In this document: positions 11,620 through 23,434 of the stretch, piece after piece
Layout: every line of letters starts with the position of its first letter
Position numbering within the stretch: the first letter of the stretch is position 1
From: Crossaster papposus
Taxonomy: Eukaryota > Echinodermata > Asteroidea > Velatida > Solasteridae
Assembly (NCBI GenBank): GCA_037893245.1
Contig: JBAIAA010000777.1
Location: forward strand, 1 to 64,000
DNA: 64,000 nucleotides
Direction of reading: 5' to 3'
Program-made: the position numbers and the translations under genes
Notes under the pieces: generated by a model
The model's input: the letters and a program-made list of their open reading frames with translations, nothing else
The model's database searches: none
What the model was told of the DNA's origin: nothing

Positions 11620-11980
11620 TCTTTCCAGCTAAGAATAGAACAATCCAGCTGTACACATGTGCTATAGAAAATGTTTGGGACGTACCACTGTCTGCAGGAA
11701 GGCCAGCATCAAAACTTCCCCCTGCCTCGAATGAAATGATCCAGCTGTATAATTGACCTGTAGGGAATGTTTGGGACGTGCCACAGTCTGCGGGAAGGCA
11801 AGCATCAAAACTCCCCTCCCCCTACTATAAGAATGAAACGATCCAGTGGTACACTTGTACTACAGAAATTGTTTGGGACATATCACTGTCTCCAGAAAGA
11901 CCAGCATCAAACCTCCCCCTGCAGAGAATGGAATAATCCAGTTGTGCAAGCGTACTAAAGGGAACTTTTCAGGGCTGATA
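11620..11980 (+). repeat. Tandem ~95-bp minisatellite, four units
   Basis: Each unit runs AATGAAACGATCCAGCTGTA, TTTGGGACGTACCACTG, AGGAAGGCCAGCATCAAAAC and a C-rich end. The same unit appears once at 12898-12986 and three times inverted at 14638-14912, inside and beside the alpha/beta hydrolase gene. Confidence 0.85.
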
Positions 11981-12085
11981 CGAATAAATCAGAAATTTAA
12001 ATATCAACCGAATATTCAAATAGCATTTTGTATTTTTGCCGTTTTGATTACAAGTGTTAAAATATATAAAAAAGCCAATTAAAAA

Positions 12086-12532
12086 ATGTGACCCGCTCCA
12101 TCGTAATCAGGAATAAGTCGCTGAGGCCGTTTTACGAAATCGGCCGTTAAAGTAAACGCATGGGTGAAATTCGTGACAAAGTCGATTTTCTGAACATTGT
12201 ATTTTTAGGAAGTGCAGTTATCACAGATTATTGTCATAAATGTCTTGTATGTAAAAACGATCAATAAAGATGAAAATAAAGAGGATTTGTGTGCGCTGTC
12301 CGTATGATTTTGGTAAATTTTGTTTTTTTCAAAGCTGATTTTCTCGGAATGTGGATTCGGCAAATAAATACACACCTGTCATCTTCATCAGACTATATCT
12401 CTTTAACCTAAACAGATACACACTTGTGATGATATCATTAGAAAGCTTATGAAATTTCCCTTTCTTACCATGTGCATATCTCAAAAAGTCATTTTGAGAC
12501 TTATTCCTGATTTCGATGGACGGGTCACAAAT
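12086..12532. mobile_element. MITE with ~30-bp inverted ends
   Basis: TGTGACCCGCTCCATCGTAA and GGAATAAGT at the left, the inverse ACTTATTCC and CGATGGACGGGTCACA at the right, about 445 bp apart. Interior is AT-rich with no ORF. AAAT flanks both sides and may be a target duplication. Confidence 0.8.
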
Positions 12533-12897
12533 GCCACGCTAATTCCTTTGTAATACTGTGTGACAAAGTTACCGTTGTATCCGGTAGTACACATCGCATA
12601 ATCCCTTGTACTTTTAGAGTATAAAGCTACTTTGTCATTAAAACAATGTTAATATATGACGTCTGTTCCTTCTTTGGTGTTAAGCCCGGGCAACCAGAGG
12701 TAGCGTAAACAATGTACGGCAACGTACAGCATCGCACAAAATGCAGCACAAGTTACCCACGTTATATCTGTTGTATAGCGCTCCAACAACTAACCATGAA
12801 CATTACAATTATCCGATTTAGTTGGTATACAAACAACTCTCTTCCCCAAAAAAAGAGTGCAAGATGCCACTCTTCCAATGGCATTGTTTGGTTATAA

Positions 12898-12986
12898 GTT
12901 GCTGAGAATGGAATAATCCAGCTGTACACATGCACTATAGGAAACTTTTGGGATGTACCACTGTTTGTAGGAAGGACAGCATCTCT
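12898..12986 (-). repeat. Single minisatellite unit overlapping the hydrolase stop codon
   Basis: One unit of the 95-bp repeat, read on the gene's strand as CCTTCCTACAAACAGTGG then CCCAAAAGTTTCCTATAG. It contains the last codons and the TAG stop of the hydrolase. The repeat may have been recruited into the exon, or the exon end may be the source of the repeat. Confidence 0.75.
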
Positions 12987-15900
12987 TTGACGACTTGCTC
13001 TGGGTAGACATAGTGGACCATGTGTGTCCCTTTCTCAAACTGTACAGCCCTCTTCAGAGTGCCGGCTAGGGGTCAAAATAAGAAAATAAAAGACAAATTT
13101 CAATACCATCAGATCAGAGTAACAATAAGCCAGTTCAGTATTTCAAACTGCGCATGTGCACGAAATAATCCGCAGCAGAATCCGTCAATGAGAACTGGCT
13201 CTCAATAGACTTGGACTTTTTTATGCACCGGTGTTGACAGCTGAATGCATCAAAGTGCACCAGACTTTTTAGCCTGTTGCACTGTACGTGCTGCGTCTGG
13301 CAGGGTTAGAATTAAGCAGGACTTGTACTTGCAGGTGTGGATCAAATTATTAAAACTTGTCTGACCTTTGAACTTCTCCATGGTAACACCCTCAGCGTCG
13401 TACTTGACGGTGTCTTCCCGACTCATCCCCAGACGCTGAATGGTATCTTCCAGGACGGGCATTTCCACAAACCTGTCGTTGTGGCTGAAGACGCAGAGCG
13501 CCGGGAGGTTCAACTTCACCAACTGCTCCACGTTGGTGGCAAACTGTACGTAATCAAGTAAAAAAAATTGCAACAGTCAATCACAAACATATTGAGTTAT
13601 ATACAAAACGTCAGCTTTCATTTGGTATATAATAGAGCTCCATAGCCCCATCCCGTTCTGGGGATATGAAAATTTTACATATTGATTACTTCCTTGGAGT
13701 TTACAATACACAAGTAAGAAAACAGGATTTGAAATTAGTTGGCTCTGTTGTAGAACAACAGAATGATGTACACAAAATGTTAGTTTTTTTGCACTTTATT
13801 CATCAAAATCAACATTTCTGTAAATGAAACCCGAAACTGCAGATATTAAAGATGTCATTCCTGACCCAAGAAAAATAAAATCACATTTCGATTTTTTTTT
13901 TTATCGTCTCTACAATCAGCGGGCTATTACATATTAATGCATGTGACTTAATGCCTTTTTTTTTGGAGTCGGTCACCAATAATCTATTAACCCTACTATT
14001 AATCCAAAAGAATCAATATAATTTTGCACACACCCTATGGAGTTTATACTCTGCGCGAAGGAGAACACAACCGATCAACAATAACGAAGCAAAATAATGA
14101 GAAGGTCTCCACAAGAAATTTAGTATTGTTTAGAACTGAGAATTTAGGTGACCTTGGGGATGACATTAAAAACCTCAAATCCATCTTTTTCTGGAAATTG
14201 CAGCAAACGCAAACGTCGTTTTTACTTTTAACCAGGCAGGCAGTTGGTCGGTCGGTCAGTGCGAGAGACAGGTGCAAAAGTTCAAGGCACTAGTCTGGCA
14301 CCCCGGGACCACACACCAAAACCCCTTACCTCTTTGAATTGAAGCTGGGAGCCTTCATACCAGGAGAGGACCTCAGCGTCTCTGGTCAGCCCCTTCAGAC
14401 CGGCCGCTGAGATGATGTGGGAGACAAGACGCTTGACCACTGAGCCGATGACCGGCAGCTTGATGGTGAAGTAGATCAACTGGCCAAAGATGAAGTACAG
14501 CCAGTATGGACTGAACAACCTGGAAATGTGTTCAAGATTCAGTCAATTTCTTGCCTCAAATCTACAAATATATTGTAATGAACCTGGTCAATTTCCCCAT
14601 TGTGGTATATTTGAAATGTTGTCAATACAAAGAGATGATGTCCTTCCTACAAACAGTGGTATGTTCCAAAATGTCCCTATAGTGCGCATGTACAGCTAGC
14701 TCATTCCATTCTCAGTAGGGGGTGTTTTGATGCTGGCCTTTCTACAGCTAGTGGTACGTCCCAAAAGTTCCCTATATTACACGTGTACAGCTGGCTCGTT
14801 CCATTCTCAGTTGGGGGTGTTTTGATGTTGGCCTTCCTACAAATAGTGGTACAATTACCCCAAAGTTCCCTATAGTACTAGTGTACAGCTGGATCATTCC
14901 ATTCTCAGTAAGGCTTTAAATCTGCATATACCCAGTATAAATAAACGACTACCCTTACTTGTGTGGACGGGAACCGGCTGATGACAGCAGACATATTGAC
15001 TTGATAGCGCCCTCTAGGGATGTGTGGGCTGCCAAAAAAAAAAGAAAATATATACATATAGTGGAAAGAGCATAACGCAAACAAGTTTTACAAAACGTAT
15101 TTCCATTGCAGTCTCAAAAATAAACAAAAAACAAAAACCTACAGAATTATTATTAAATGCCTTACTTGACTGAGTGAATAACAGTCTCAAGCATCTTGAG
15201 AAATCACAGCACTTTTGATGCAGTGGTTTTCAAGAAAGGTGACATTTTTTGTATGATTTTCCAACAATGGTCGGCTGACCATCATTGGGAAAACTCGACT
15301 ATTTTTAAATGCTGCCCTCCCCCCTCCAATGTATTACTTGTTTAAGTGCAAGCCAGATAGTCTGGTTCCTTGAGAACTATATTAGTTTTCATCTATAATG
15401 GAGTCAGGGAATCTCCGCACTCGTTTAAATCTGAACCACATTTTTTGTTTTTTGCCACAAGTCCAGTTTTGGTATTTTGATAATTTGTGAAGAAAAAAAA
15501 GTTAATAGAAAACAAACTTGGAACCCAACAGAAAAACAAACTGATTATTTTTCTTTTCTCCAGGGCGCATCAGGCTCACCTTTAAATACCGATCTTGGAC
15601 AGCAGCCCTCTGATGACCTCAGCTTTGTGTTCCGTCGTGTGGTTGTAAACACCATCGGGGTCCAGGGCTGTCAATAGGGACTTTTCGATTTGCACGTTTA
15701 CTAGTAGACTGCGACGTATGCGGTCACAAGTAGACTGCGACGTATGCGGCACGCTAAATGTTGTACCTTACCTTTTCGATTTCTACGACTACGACTACGC
15801 TCACTCAGTGACGTCATGCCTTATGTTTGGCGCGCGCTTTGCACACTACGTCGTCACAGTTTTCCAACGACGGCAAAACAAGGTTGAACGCGTTCGAGAA

Positions 15901-18265
15901 TTCTGCTACGAACGACGAGTTCGTCGATGCGCATGCGCACTGCTTCACAAATGACCGCATACGTCGCAGTCTACTAGTAAACGTGCAAATCGAAAAGTCC
16001 CTAATCCCATTCCTTGAAACACCAGAAAAACACAAAACGTCACAATCATGAATGAATATTGAACATATTATAGTTACGCACATCTTTTGATGACAGTTTT
16101 TAAACTTTTGTATTTCCATGACAGCCTCTGTTCAACTTTTTAACAATGTCTACAAATGTTTAACCAGTTCGCGCCATTTTTACATCACCGAGCCGAGGGG
16201 CGGGATTATTTTTAACGAAACTCGATCCCAAGCGGGTTCAGGCCGATAGTGCCGGGAAGCACACCCACGCATTTCTGGCCTTGCTCGCTGCTGACAGACA
16301 TATCCGAACTTGAACTTGGCGTGTTTATGCGTCATCCGTTTTGAATTTGGGGAAAACTTTGCGTTTATATACGTCATCTGGCGCGAACTGGTTAAACAAA
16401 TATAAAACAAATTAAAAAAACACAAAAAAGCTAGCAGTCATTGTATAACATTCAGAATGAAAAAAATAATGGTATCGTCATTTCGTCAGCAACTCAATTT
16501 GACTTGAGTCACAACGGAATTGACTCGACTTGACTAGCAGGCAAATGACTCGACTCAAATCCTTAATCAAGAAGACTCAGTCGAGTAATGGTTAAACACT
16601 CGAGTTTGAAGAAAACTTTGCAGAAAATATTTGCAATAACTTATAGTGCAAATTTTGTGAAATGTCTCAAGACCAAACGGTCGCACAGACCTAGGTAACC
16701 GAATGCGGCAGGATCTGGCATTGTTCAATGGGGACTATAGCTCACAACGCCACGTGTTTACATCTGTATTCAAATGTGCCCAGCAGTATGCGCACACATC
16801 GTGCTTTACATAAAATTTGCTTAAAGAGTGACGTCGCAGGTCAGATCATCTTTGTATTATGTGACCTCTGATGTCATCTCTTAACCAAATTTATGTAAAA
16901 CACGATGCATGCGCATACTGCCGGACACATTTGAATACAGATGTAAACAGAGGGCACATCGTCTATATACTTGGACTTTTTCTGCACTGGTGTTGACTGC
17001 TGAATGCATCAAATTGCACCAGACCACGGGTGTATATATAGCCCCATTCTGTGGCCGTACTCCTGGGGCCAATTTCACAGAGCTGCTAAGCACAAAAATT
17101 TGCTTAGCATGACAATTTGTCCTTGGCAAAAACAAGGTTACAGACCAAATTTTCACCTGATCTTTATTGTTCTGGATTGATAATCAGCTGTTTTTTTTGC
17201 TTAGCACGAAAAACACGTATAATTTTGGCTGGTAACCTGTTTTTAATGAGCAAGATTTTTTTGCTTAGCAGCTCTATGAAATTGGCCCCTGAGCACTGCG
17301 CTTCGTCTGGCAATTGAAACTGATTTCATGTTCAGCCCACCCACTTCCACAAACACCTTTGCGAATTCCAACTCGTAGCCAAGTAATTATTATGTCACGC
17401 GGTCCTAGTTTGGGACAGGTGTATAAATAATACCTGGCAAGTTGGGCAGGATAACTCTGTACCCCTGTGACGTCAGACCCTGTACAATGTGTCTGTATGC
17501 TTTGTGAGTGGCTGGCGCCCCGTGCACACAAAGGATAACTGGATCGGTTGGTGACCCCTCGTCGGCGTACACTACCTGAATGTTTGGAAATAAAGTAGAA
17601 CAAATATATGGGTTTACAGACCTAGGAATAATAACACTTGCCAACGTAATATATATTCTAAAACAGCAGACTTGTTTAAAGGTAGGATAAGTTTGCAGAT
17701 ATCAATTTTTTTTACTACCGAATGAGGTTAAGAAATATCTTACTTATTTGAAAGTAAATTATGATTATAGGCATCCAGCAAAATGATTGCGCTAGATATC
17801 CTGAAATAGTACAGAAAAATTTAATTGTATATACAAGAAATCGCGATCGCCGTCAAGAACAAGAACAACATAAGAACCACTGCCCGACACCGGTTGAAAA
17901 CGAACATCGTTTTTCTTGCTTTTTTTTGGCATCCATGATTGTAAAACTTCAAACAGGTCAGTTAATTAACGATATTCACTATACAATGCAACCCCCCAAG
18001 CAATTACCAATGGTGTATCCTAACTTTAAAACAAAAATCTACCAAGGTATTATTTTCCAGGATTTGGTCCAGTACCTATATAGGAGAGGCAGTACTATGA
18101 GTTAGGGTCAAGTCAAAAGGGTATTAACAATGAAATTGGTTTTATAAGTACATGTACCTTAAACGATGTGCCGAGTGCCTTAACGTCATCTTCTCGCACT
18201 GTGAAGTTGTAGGAAGGCTTTGCACTGGAGCCATCTCTGTTGGTGTCTGCAGTCTTCTCAGACAT
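12935..18265 (-). CDS. Alpha/beta hydrolase, DUF1057-like, seven exons; nucleophile exon not found
   Basis: Exons in gene order: 18265-18158, 17575-17434, 15667-15590, 15028-14959, 14519-14330, 13543-13366, 13065-12935. All junctions are GT-AG, phases agree, and 897 nt encode 298 aa. Residues ~45-80 carry the first strand and oxyanion motif (VILCVHGAPATHKAY, then YRVILPNLP). LLSSAGSRPHK follows, then a hydrophobic cap (SPYWLYFIFGQLIYF). LCVFSHNDRFVE holds the likely acid residue and KGTHMVHYVYPEQVV the likely catalytic His. The GxSxG nucleophile elbow expected between exons 3 and 4 is missing: SKIG joins AHTSLEG directly, and I see no GHSxG on this strand from 15590 to 15028. The family normally has that elbow and is about 40-50 residues longer. 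The gene is inactive, lost an exon, or has an exon I cannot see. The clean frames elsewhere argue against an old pseudogene. Substrate unknown. Confidence 0.8.
14638..14912 (-). repeat. Three inverted minisatellite units in a hydrolase intron
   Basis: Three ~95-bp units (TCCTTCCTACAAACAGTGG, GTACAGCTGGCTCATTCC, TAGGGGGTGTTTTGATG) lie between hydrolase exons 4 and 5, in the orientation opposite to 11620-11980. Confidence 0.85.
15675..16003. mobile_element. MITE with ~50-bp near-perfect inverted ends beside a splice acceptor
   Basis: GGGACTTTTCGATTTGCACG, then TTTACTAGTAGACTGCGACG, at the left are repeated in inverse at the right end. TA flanks both sides and fits a Tc1/mariner-type target duplication. 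A 20-bp word (AGTAGACTGCGACGTATGCG) is duplicated just inside the left arm. The element ends about 8 bp before the acceptor AG of hydrolase exon 3. Confidence 0.88.
16160..16395. mobile_element. piggyBac-type MITE with TTAA target duplications
   Basis: TTAA|CCAGTTCGCGCCA at the left and TGGCGCGAACTGG|TTAA at the right, 228 bp between the TTAA sites. TTAA duplication and a CC-start terminus are typical of piggyBac-derived MITEs. A half copy lies at 49690-49861. It sits in hydrolase intron 2. Confidence 0.85.
16748..16955. mobile_element. Foldback element with ~75-bp arms
   Basis: GTTTACATCTGTATTCAAATG at the left and CATTTGAATACAGATGTAAAC at the right; the arms continue inward past the TATGCGCACACATCG-like word. 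No ORF. In hydrolase intron 2. Confidence 0.8.
17065..17289. mobile_element. MITE with GGGGCCAATTTCA ends, copy 1
   Basis: GGGGCCAATTTCACAGAGCT and the inverse AGCTCTATGAAATTGGCCCC at the ends; interior repeats TGCTTAGCA/TGCTAAGC on both strands. A second copy is at 18940-19192 and a degenerate one at about 47870-47975. Confidence 0.85.
17675..18030. mobile_element. GGTAGGATACACCATT-family MITE in hydrolase intron 1
   Basis: TTTAAAGGTAGGATAAG at the left, AATGGTGTATCCTAACTTTAAA at the right, with the family's interior words GGCATCCAGCAAAATGATTG and CATGATTGTAAAACTTC. It is inverted relative to the copy at 558. Confidence 0.85.
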
Positions 18266-18350
18266 GACTAGTGATGCTGATGAGAGACCACTCAGCAAAC
18301 GACTGCCGCTGGAAGTGATGTGGGTAGAGGACTGGGGTGTTCTAACCTTG

Positions 18351-18508
18351 GAAGATCACTTGATACTAAACCCGTGTTTCCCAAGCGCCGTCCCAAGCTG
18401 TGGAATTCTCTAGATGTTTCTATAAAAAAGATATGGAATCTTCCATTATTTAAACAAAAATATCAGGCCAAACTACTTACTGAATACTGGGTATATAAAT
18501 TAGAATAA
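18351..18508 (+). pseudogene. CR1/L2-like LINE, C-terminal reverse-transcriptase fragment
   Basis: The open frame contains RRPKLWNSLDVSIKK then LPLFKQKYQAKLL. This P-x-L/W-N-S-L plus F-K-x-K pattern is the conserved C-terminal tail of CR1/L2/Jockey-type ORF2 proteins. The same tail occurs in the larger LINE here (near 35770-35870). The fragment is a 5'-truncated copy just upstream of the hydrolase start, on the opposite strand, so it probably overlaps that gene's promoter region. Confidence 0.6.
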
Positions 18509-18590
18509 GTTTTTTTGCTTACATGATTTAGTGGGTTAGGTTACAATAATAATAATGTACTTTTGGGTTTAGACTAGTGTTGTTTATTAT

Positions 18591-18895
18591 ACACCATTTG
18601 CAGATATCGAACAAATTTTCTGATCAAATTATTAAGAAATATATAACTTATTTTAAAGTAAACAACGATTCTAGGCATCCAAGAAAATTATTGCACTAGA
18701 TATCCTGTAATTTAATTGTTCCGAAGAATTGAATTTTATTTTTAAAACATAACGATCGCCGTATGCTAGTTGCAAAAAAAAATGTGAAACAATACCAAAC
18801 AAACGGTTAAACGATATTTGCTACGCTAGTAGTACAAACCCACCAAATCTATTCCTAGTCCTGATCCAGTGAATATATATCACGGTGTATCCTAG
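18591..18895. mobile_element. GGTAGGATACACCATT-family MITE, degraded
   Basis: Family words ACACCATTTGCAGATATCGA, GCATCCAAGAAAATTATTGC and GGTGTATCCTAG are present in order; the interior is shortened. Confidence 0.7.
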
Positions 18896-18939
18896 CCCCA
18901 TTCTAATTCAGTGGCCGTATACTGCTAATTACTGGCACT

Positions 18940-19192
18940 GGGGCCAGTTTCATAAAACCTGTAAGCACAAAAATGTGCTTAGCACGAAAAAAAAGTCTTG
19001 CTCAGTAAAAACAGGTTATCTGCCAAAACACAGCATGCTTTTCAATTTCATTCAAAGCAAAAAAACAGCTGAATACCATTCACAAACCATAAACTTCAAC
19101 TAAAATGTTGGTTTGGAATCCTGTTTTTTTCTAAGGTTGAATTTTCATGCTAAGCCAATTTTGGTCCTTACACGTTTTATGAAGCTGGCCCC
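18940..19192. mobile_element. MITE with GGGGCCAGTTTCA ends, copy 2
   Basis: GGGGCCAGTTTCATAAAACC and the inverse GTTTTATGAAGCTGGCCCC bound about 250 bp. Related to the copy at 17065. Confidence 0.8.
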
Positions 19193-22100
19193 TGGTGGAT
19201 GGATCCGTATACGGCCACGTATATCCGTGCCTGACAATGCGCCGTATTTCTGGCCGCATGAGGGCCCTTTTACTAGACGCCATTTTCTGGGTACCCAGCA
19301 CAGACAAAATCGCGTTTATTAAACTAAAGTAGTTTTAGTAACTTTACTTTATCTAAAAATTGAATATTAGAAAGAAAAACAATTTGGAGCTGTAAGAATA
19401 TTTAAACTGACGTGAATTATCTCCTAATCACTTTTAATTATACCCCCAAATACCGTGAGCACAGCGCCCTCAACGTTCAATAATACGGCCTAATCCCCTG
19501 TTGCTTTTTGTGTGACCCCATGCATCCAATCCGCCTAATTGTTTCCATTTCCTTACATAAGTTATATTGTCTAGAGACCAATTATGTGAAAAATAAAAAA
19601 CAAATGAAGGAATGAATGAATAAATAAATGAATGAAAAGGGCCTATAAAATTTAAAAAGGGACGAGGATTATATTGGAACTGGAACTAAAGTCGTTAATT
19701 TGCGAATGCGATTATAAATTTAGGCCCAGCAACTCCCTTTGATAAAATTAGCTTGTTAAAGTGCCAACGTACAATGCATAGGGGACCCCGCCTAATTGCA
19801 AATTGATTATGATGCCACTCTATCTAAACCTTGGACAAATTGGAGGATAAAATCCACTGAAGATATGCTACGTCAATCTCATCCAGTTTCCATGTGTAAT
19901 TTTCCTCGACAAAAGTCGAGGAACTCCGTCAGCACATTCAAAATGTATTATGTGGAGCGATCGACACATCAGAGCCAACATATCCCGCTTGCAAATTGAC
20001 CTGTAATTTCCAAATTCATTTCGATGCCACCCTGGGACTTTTACAACTACTAGATAAGGAACGGATTGTGGTGATAGCTTGACGAAGATGCACCCGACTT
20101 GAACCCCAACAATTCTTGGTCCGTCCCCGGCCCCGGCTCCGCGCCGTGAACCGGCCGGCCCATATGAAAAACTTGCGCGCATTTGCTCAACGGCACGCTG
20201 AACGAAGCCTTCAACACGCAAAACGTCAGACAAATCCAGGGGGGGGGGCGGAAGGGGTCCCAAAAAAGTGCGCCACCAACGTTGAAATGTATCTCATTCA
20301 TTCTTCCACGCTCACGAGTCGAACATCTCATACAGTAAACACGTATAGATCGCTACCTCGAAGCGCACCATTGAAACACGTACAGATTTGCTCCGCGCTC
20401 GCTCCCCGAATTCAGTGATTCATATAACGTCCGCAAAGCCAGATTCGTACAGTACAGGCATGGCGTAAACTTTCGCGATTGAGAATTGGCAGAAACCATT
20501 TTCAAAAACAAATTTAAAAAAAAAGGTCAAATATCCAGAGGATGTACCGAGGGATTTTTATTTAACTTTCAGGAATGAAAGATCTATTCCTAATTATTAC
20601 GTTAGTGGAAAAAAATCAGAGGATGAACGATAATTTTTTTTCACATTATGTCGATATTTGTAGCCATTTTAGGGGAGACGTTTTGTAACGAAATTCCCAC
20701 CTGGACCCATTCATACACGTTACTAGCTGCTGCAATAAACCAACGGAATATTGTCGGTAATATTTGTACGCATTTTTAAAACTAAGCACCTCAACAATTA
20801 AAAATACTCTTTCAATATAAACTATTATGTTTTCAGTGCTGTTAAAGAGAAAATGTTAACAGTATACATGGATTATTTATTTATGTTTAATGGTCATTAC
20901 CTTTTTTTTAAATGGAGTGTACCCAAACTGCGATTGCAAATTATTGCGCAACACCCCTTCCGCCCCCCCCCCTGGACAAATCCAGGCTGTTCCTCCAAAC
21001 TTTACGCTGTTCACGAAAAGTGGTGGGTGGTTTTAACCCACCTCGCCCGGCATTTTAAACTTGAAATAATTCCCTTTCAAGTAGTGATATTTGTCAAACC
21101 ATTTATATCCGAGCCGATAGGGCTCTTTTCGATTTTAAAATTGGTTCAAAGGCCAAAAAAGTGTCTTTCCTATGGAGGTCAACACAAATTTCCATTTTTT
21201 ACGCGGGTCGTCTCACTAAATCGAACAGCACAATCGTTTGAAGACCCCTGCGGTTTCACCTCGCACGCAAGATTAAGCCTTATAGTATGTTCTTTCATTT
21301 GATATAACAATAGTTTCTATTGGTCGAGAGGACATTAGGGCTCTTTTGAGTCCAATCATTGTATCTCTCTGTAAAAAGGCGGTGATGACCTCTATAATTT
21401 ATGCCGAGTGGCCCATAGTCTGGTAGCTGAATTTTCTCATAATATGGTTCTATGCGCGTGGCTGCAAACGGGAACTAGACTATACACGCACGCCACGTGG
21501 TCGTTGAAGAATCCTCGTCAGCTTGCTTCGGTTACATTGCCTCGATTTGTTCCATTTCTCTTTATTCTTACCTTAAGAAACCATTCTTGAGTATGCTGAT
21601 AGATAGTGAAGTTATATAGTCACTATTCAAGTTGTGTGTTTCTTTTCCTTTGAAGAGAAATTGGTCAAATTTTACGACAAACTAACAGAGTAATTGTTCG
21701 GATTACAACATTTGCTTTTAAGGGGTGTTCGTACGTCGTACGGCATGGTATCATTCCGGCCTGCGCATGTTTCAGCCAAATTTCTAAATGAAGTATCTTT
21801 GATATAGTTTAATATTCATATTGTATGTGTTGTTTTTCTCTATTTAACAATATGAAGAACATAAAGTAAATAAAACTTTGCTAATATTGAAATACAAAGT
21901 TAAGTGTATCAAGTGTGTGTACTGCCATTTCTATACATGTGTTTACCTCTACTGTTTCCTGTCTCCTATTGTGATAATGTTGTAGTCCACTGACATGGTT
22001 AGTTGTTTATGTGCACGGAGGTCAGTGCATTCCTCTGTGATTGCATCATTCACACACACACACACATGGGTCAAATCTTTTATGCTCAAAATCGGCTCAA

Positions 22101-22290
22101 CGTTTTCCATATGATAAAGTGTTTTAGGGTACCTAGACACTAAAAATGTCTCCCTAAGTGCCACTGTCTCCTTATTACCTAAAAACTTATGCTAAATTGT
22201 CTCCCCAAGTGCTTATTTGGAAGAATTACATATTGTGCTGTCAAACCATTGAAGGGTAATTAACTGACCTGTCTGAATTTGTTTTCATTT
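19193..22290. other. Gene-free stretch
   Basis: No supported gene. It contains a GAAT-rich simple repeat (about 19600-19640), a short CA run (about 22051-22066) and an inverted pair of C/G-rich words (CAAATCCAGGGGGGGGGCGG near 20230 and its inverse near 20955-20980). The pair may be the ends of a ~750-bp unclassified element. The 149-codon open frame at 20853 has no recognisable motif. Confidence 0.4.
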
Positions 22291-22293
22291 TGC

Positions 22294-22390
22294 TGGATGG
22301 TAGGATCATTATTAACTTTCAAAATAAGTAAGATATTTCTTGATAATTCGGTAGTAAAAAATGTCCGAAGTCCGCAAATGGTGTATACAA
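22294..22390. mobile_element. Partial GGTAGGATACACCATT-family MITE
   Basis: Right-hand third of the element only (AATAAGTAAGATATTTCTTG and GCAAATGGTGTAT), abutting the full copy that follows. Confidence 0.7.
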
Positions 22391-22412
22391 CCATAGAGAA
22401 AGGAACCAATAG

Positions 22413-22800
22413 TTTAACGGTAGGATATACCATTGGTAATTGCTTGAATTATCATGAATGAGTAGATTTGGAGGGTTGTATTTTATAGTAAATATCGTTT
22501 AACTGACCTGTCCGAAGTTTTGGCAATCATGGATGGCAAGAAAAGCAAGAAAAACAGCCTTTGTTTTCCACCGGCGTCGAGCAGTTTTTCTTATGTTATC
22601 TTTGTTTTTTCGCGCTCGCCGGACGGCGATCGCAAATTTTTCTTTATGAAATTCTAGTTTTTGGAATAATTACAGGATATCTATCATTTTGCTGAATGCC
22701 TAGAATCATTATTTACTTTCAAATGAGTAAGATATTTCCTAATAATTCGGTACTGTAGTAAATATTTTTGATATCTGCAAATGGTGTATCCTACCTTTAA
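22413..22800. mobile_element. GGTAGGATACACCATT-family MITE, near-complete
   Basis: TTTAACGGTAGGATATACCATT at the left and AATGGTGTATCCTACCTTTAA at the right; it carries the consensus GATTTGGAGGGTTGTATTTT that has expanded to poly-G in the copy at 558. One of the best copies for a consensus. Confidence 0.9.
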
Positions 22801-23228
22801 CCCATCATGCAGGCACATGCATTGACATGCAGTGACCCAATTATAACCAATAAGGAGCTAGGAGAGAAATGTAGGTCAATTTAGTGATCCTACACCTACA
22901 TGTACATAGTGTGTATACATGTGCCTACTGGATGCCTTGAACTTAGCTGAACTGGTACAACAGTACAAACTATACATGTGGCTGTATACACACTCTATTA
23001 TTTACATTCAATAGCCAGGCAGAATTGTGTAAATTTTTGTTCAATCATGATGGCAGCCATTTAGAAAATGTTGGAAATTACTTGTAGATTGTACCTACCG
23101 ATACATGTAGATACTTTTTTAAAGGACAAATCTGCGATGGCCCTGCAGCCAAAAATCTTTCTCCTCATGACGTGCTCGATCTGACTGGGTGCCAAATTTC
23201 TGGCTTTTGTCATTAACTCTATCAATAC

Positions 23229-23310
23229 CCAATGTCGAGTTTACTCGACAGCGCAACGCAGTGTGCTTCCGTACCAATGTCGAGTTTACTCGACAACAGA
23301 GTGCTTCTGT
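23229..23310. repeat. Short tandem duplication with a 16-bp palindrome
   Basis: CCAATGTCGAGTTTACTCGAC occurs twice about 47 bp apart, each with the palindrome GTCGAGTTTACTCGAC, followed by similar CAGAGTGCTTC words. Confidence 0.7.
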
Positions 23311-23434
23311 TTTCGAGAAGCTGCATTATTTTCGTTTGCTGCCCTCTGTTGTTGAATTTTATATAGTCAGGAAGTCAATATTGCGCGGTATTTTTGAACG
23401 CATGAGGGCGCTTCAAATTACTTCCGGGGGTATA

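Noticed and set aside
20853-21302. 149-codon open frame
   Set aside because: No motif, no splice context, odd composition; it starts near an inverted C/G-rich word likely belonging to a repeat.
22051-22066. CA run as a feature of interest
   Set aside because: Ordinary short microsatellite.
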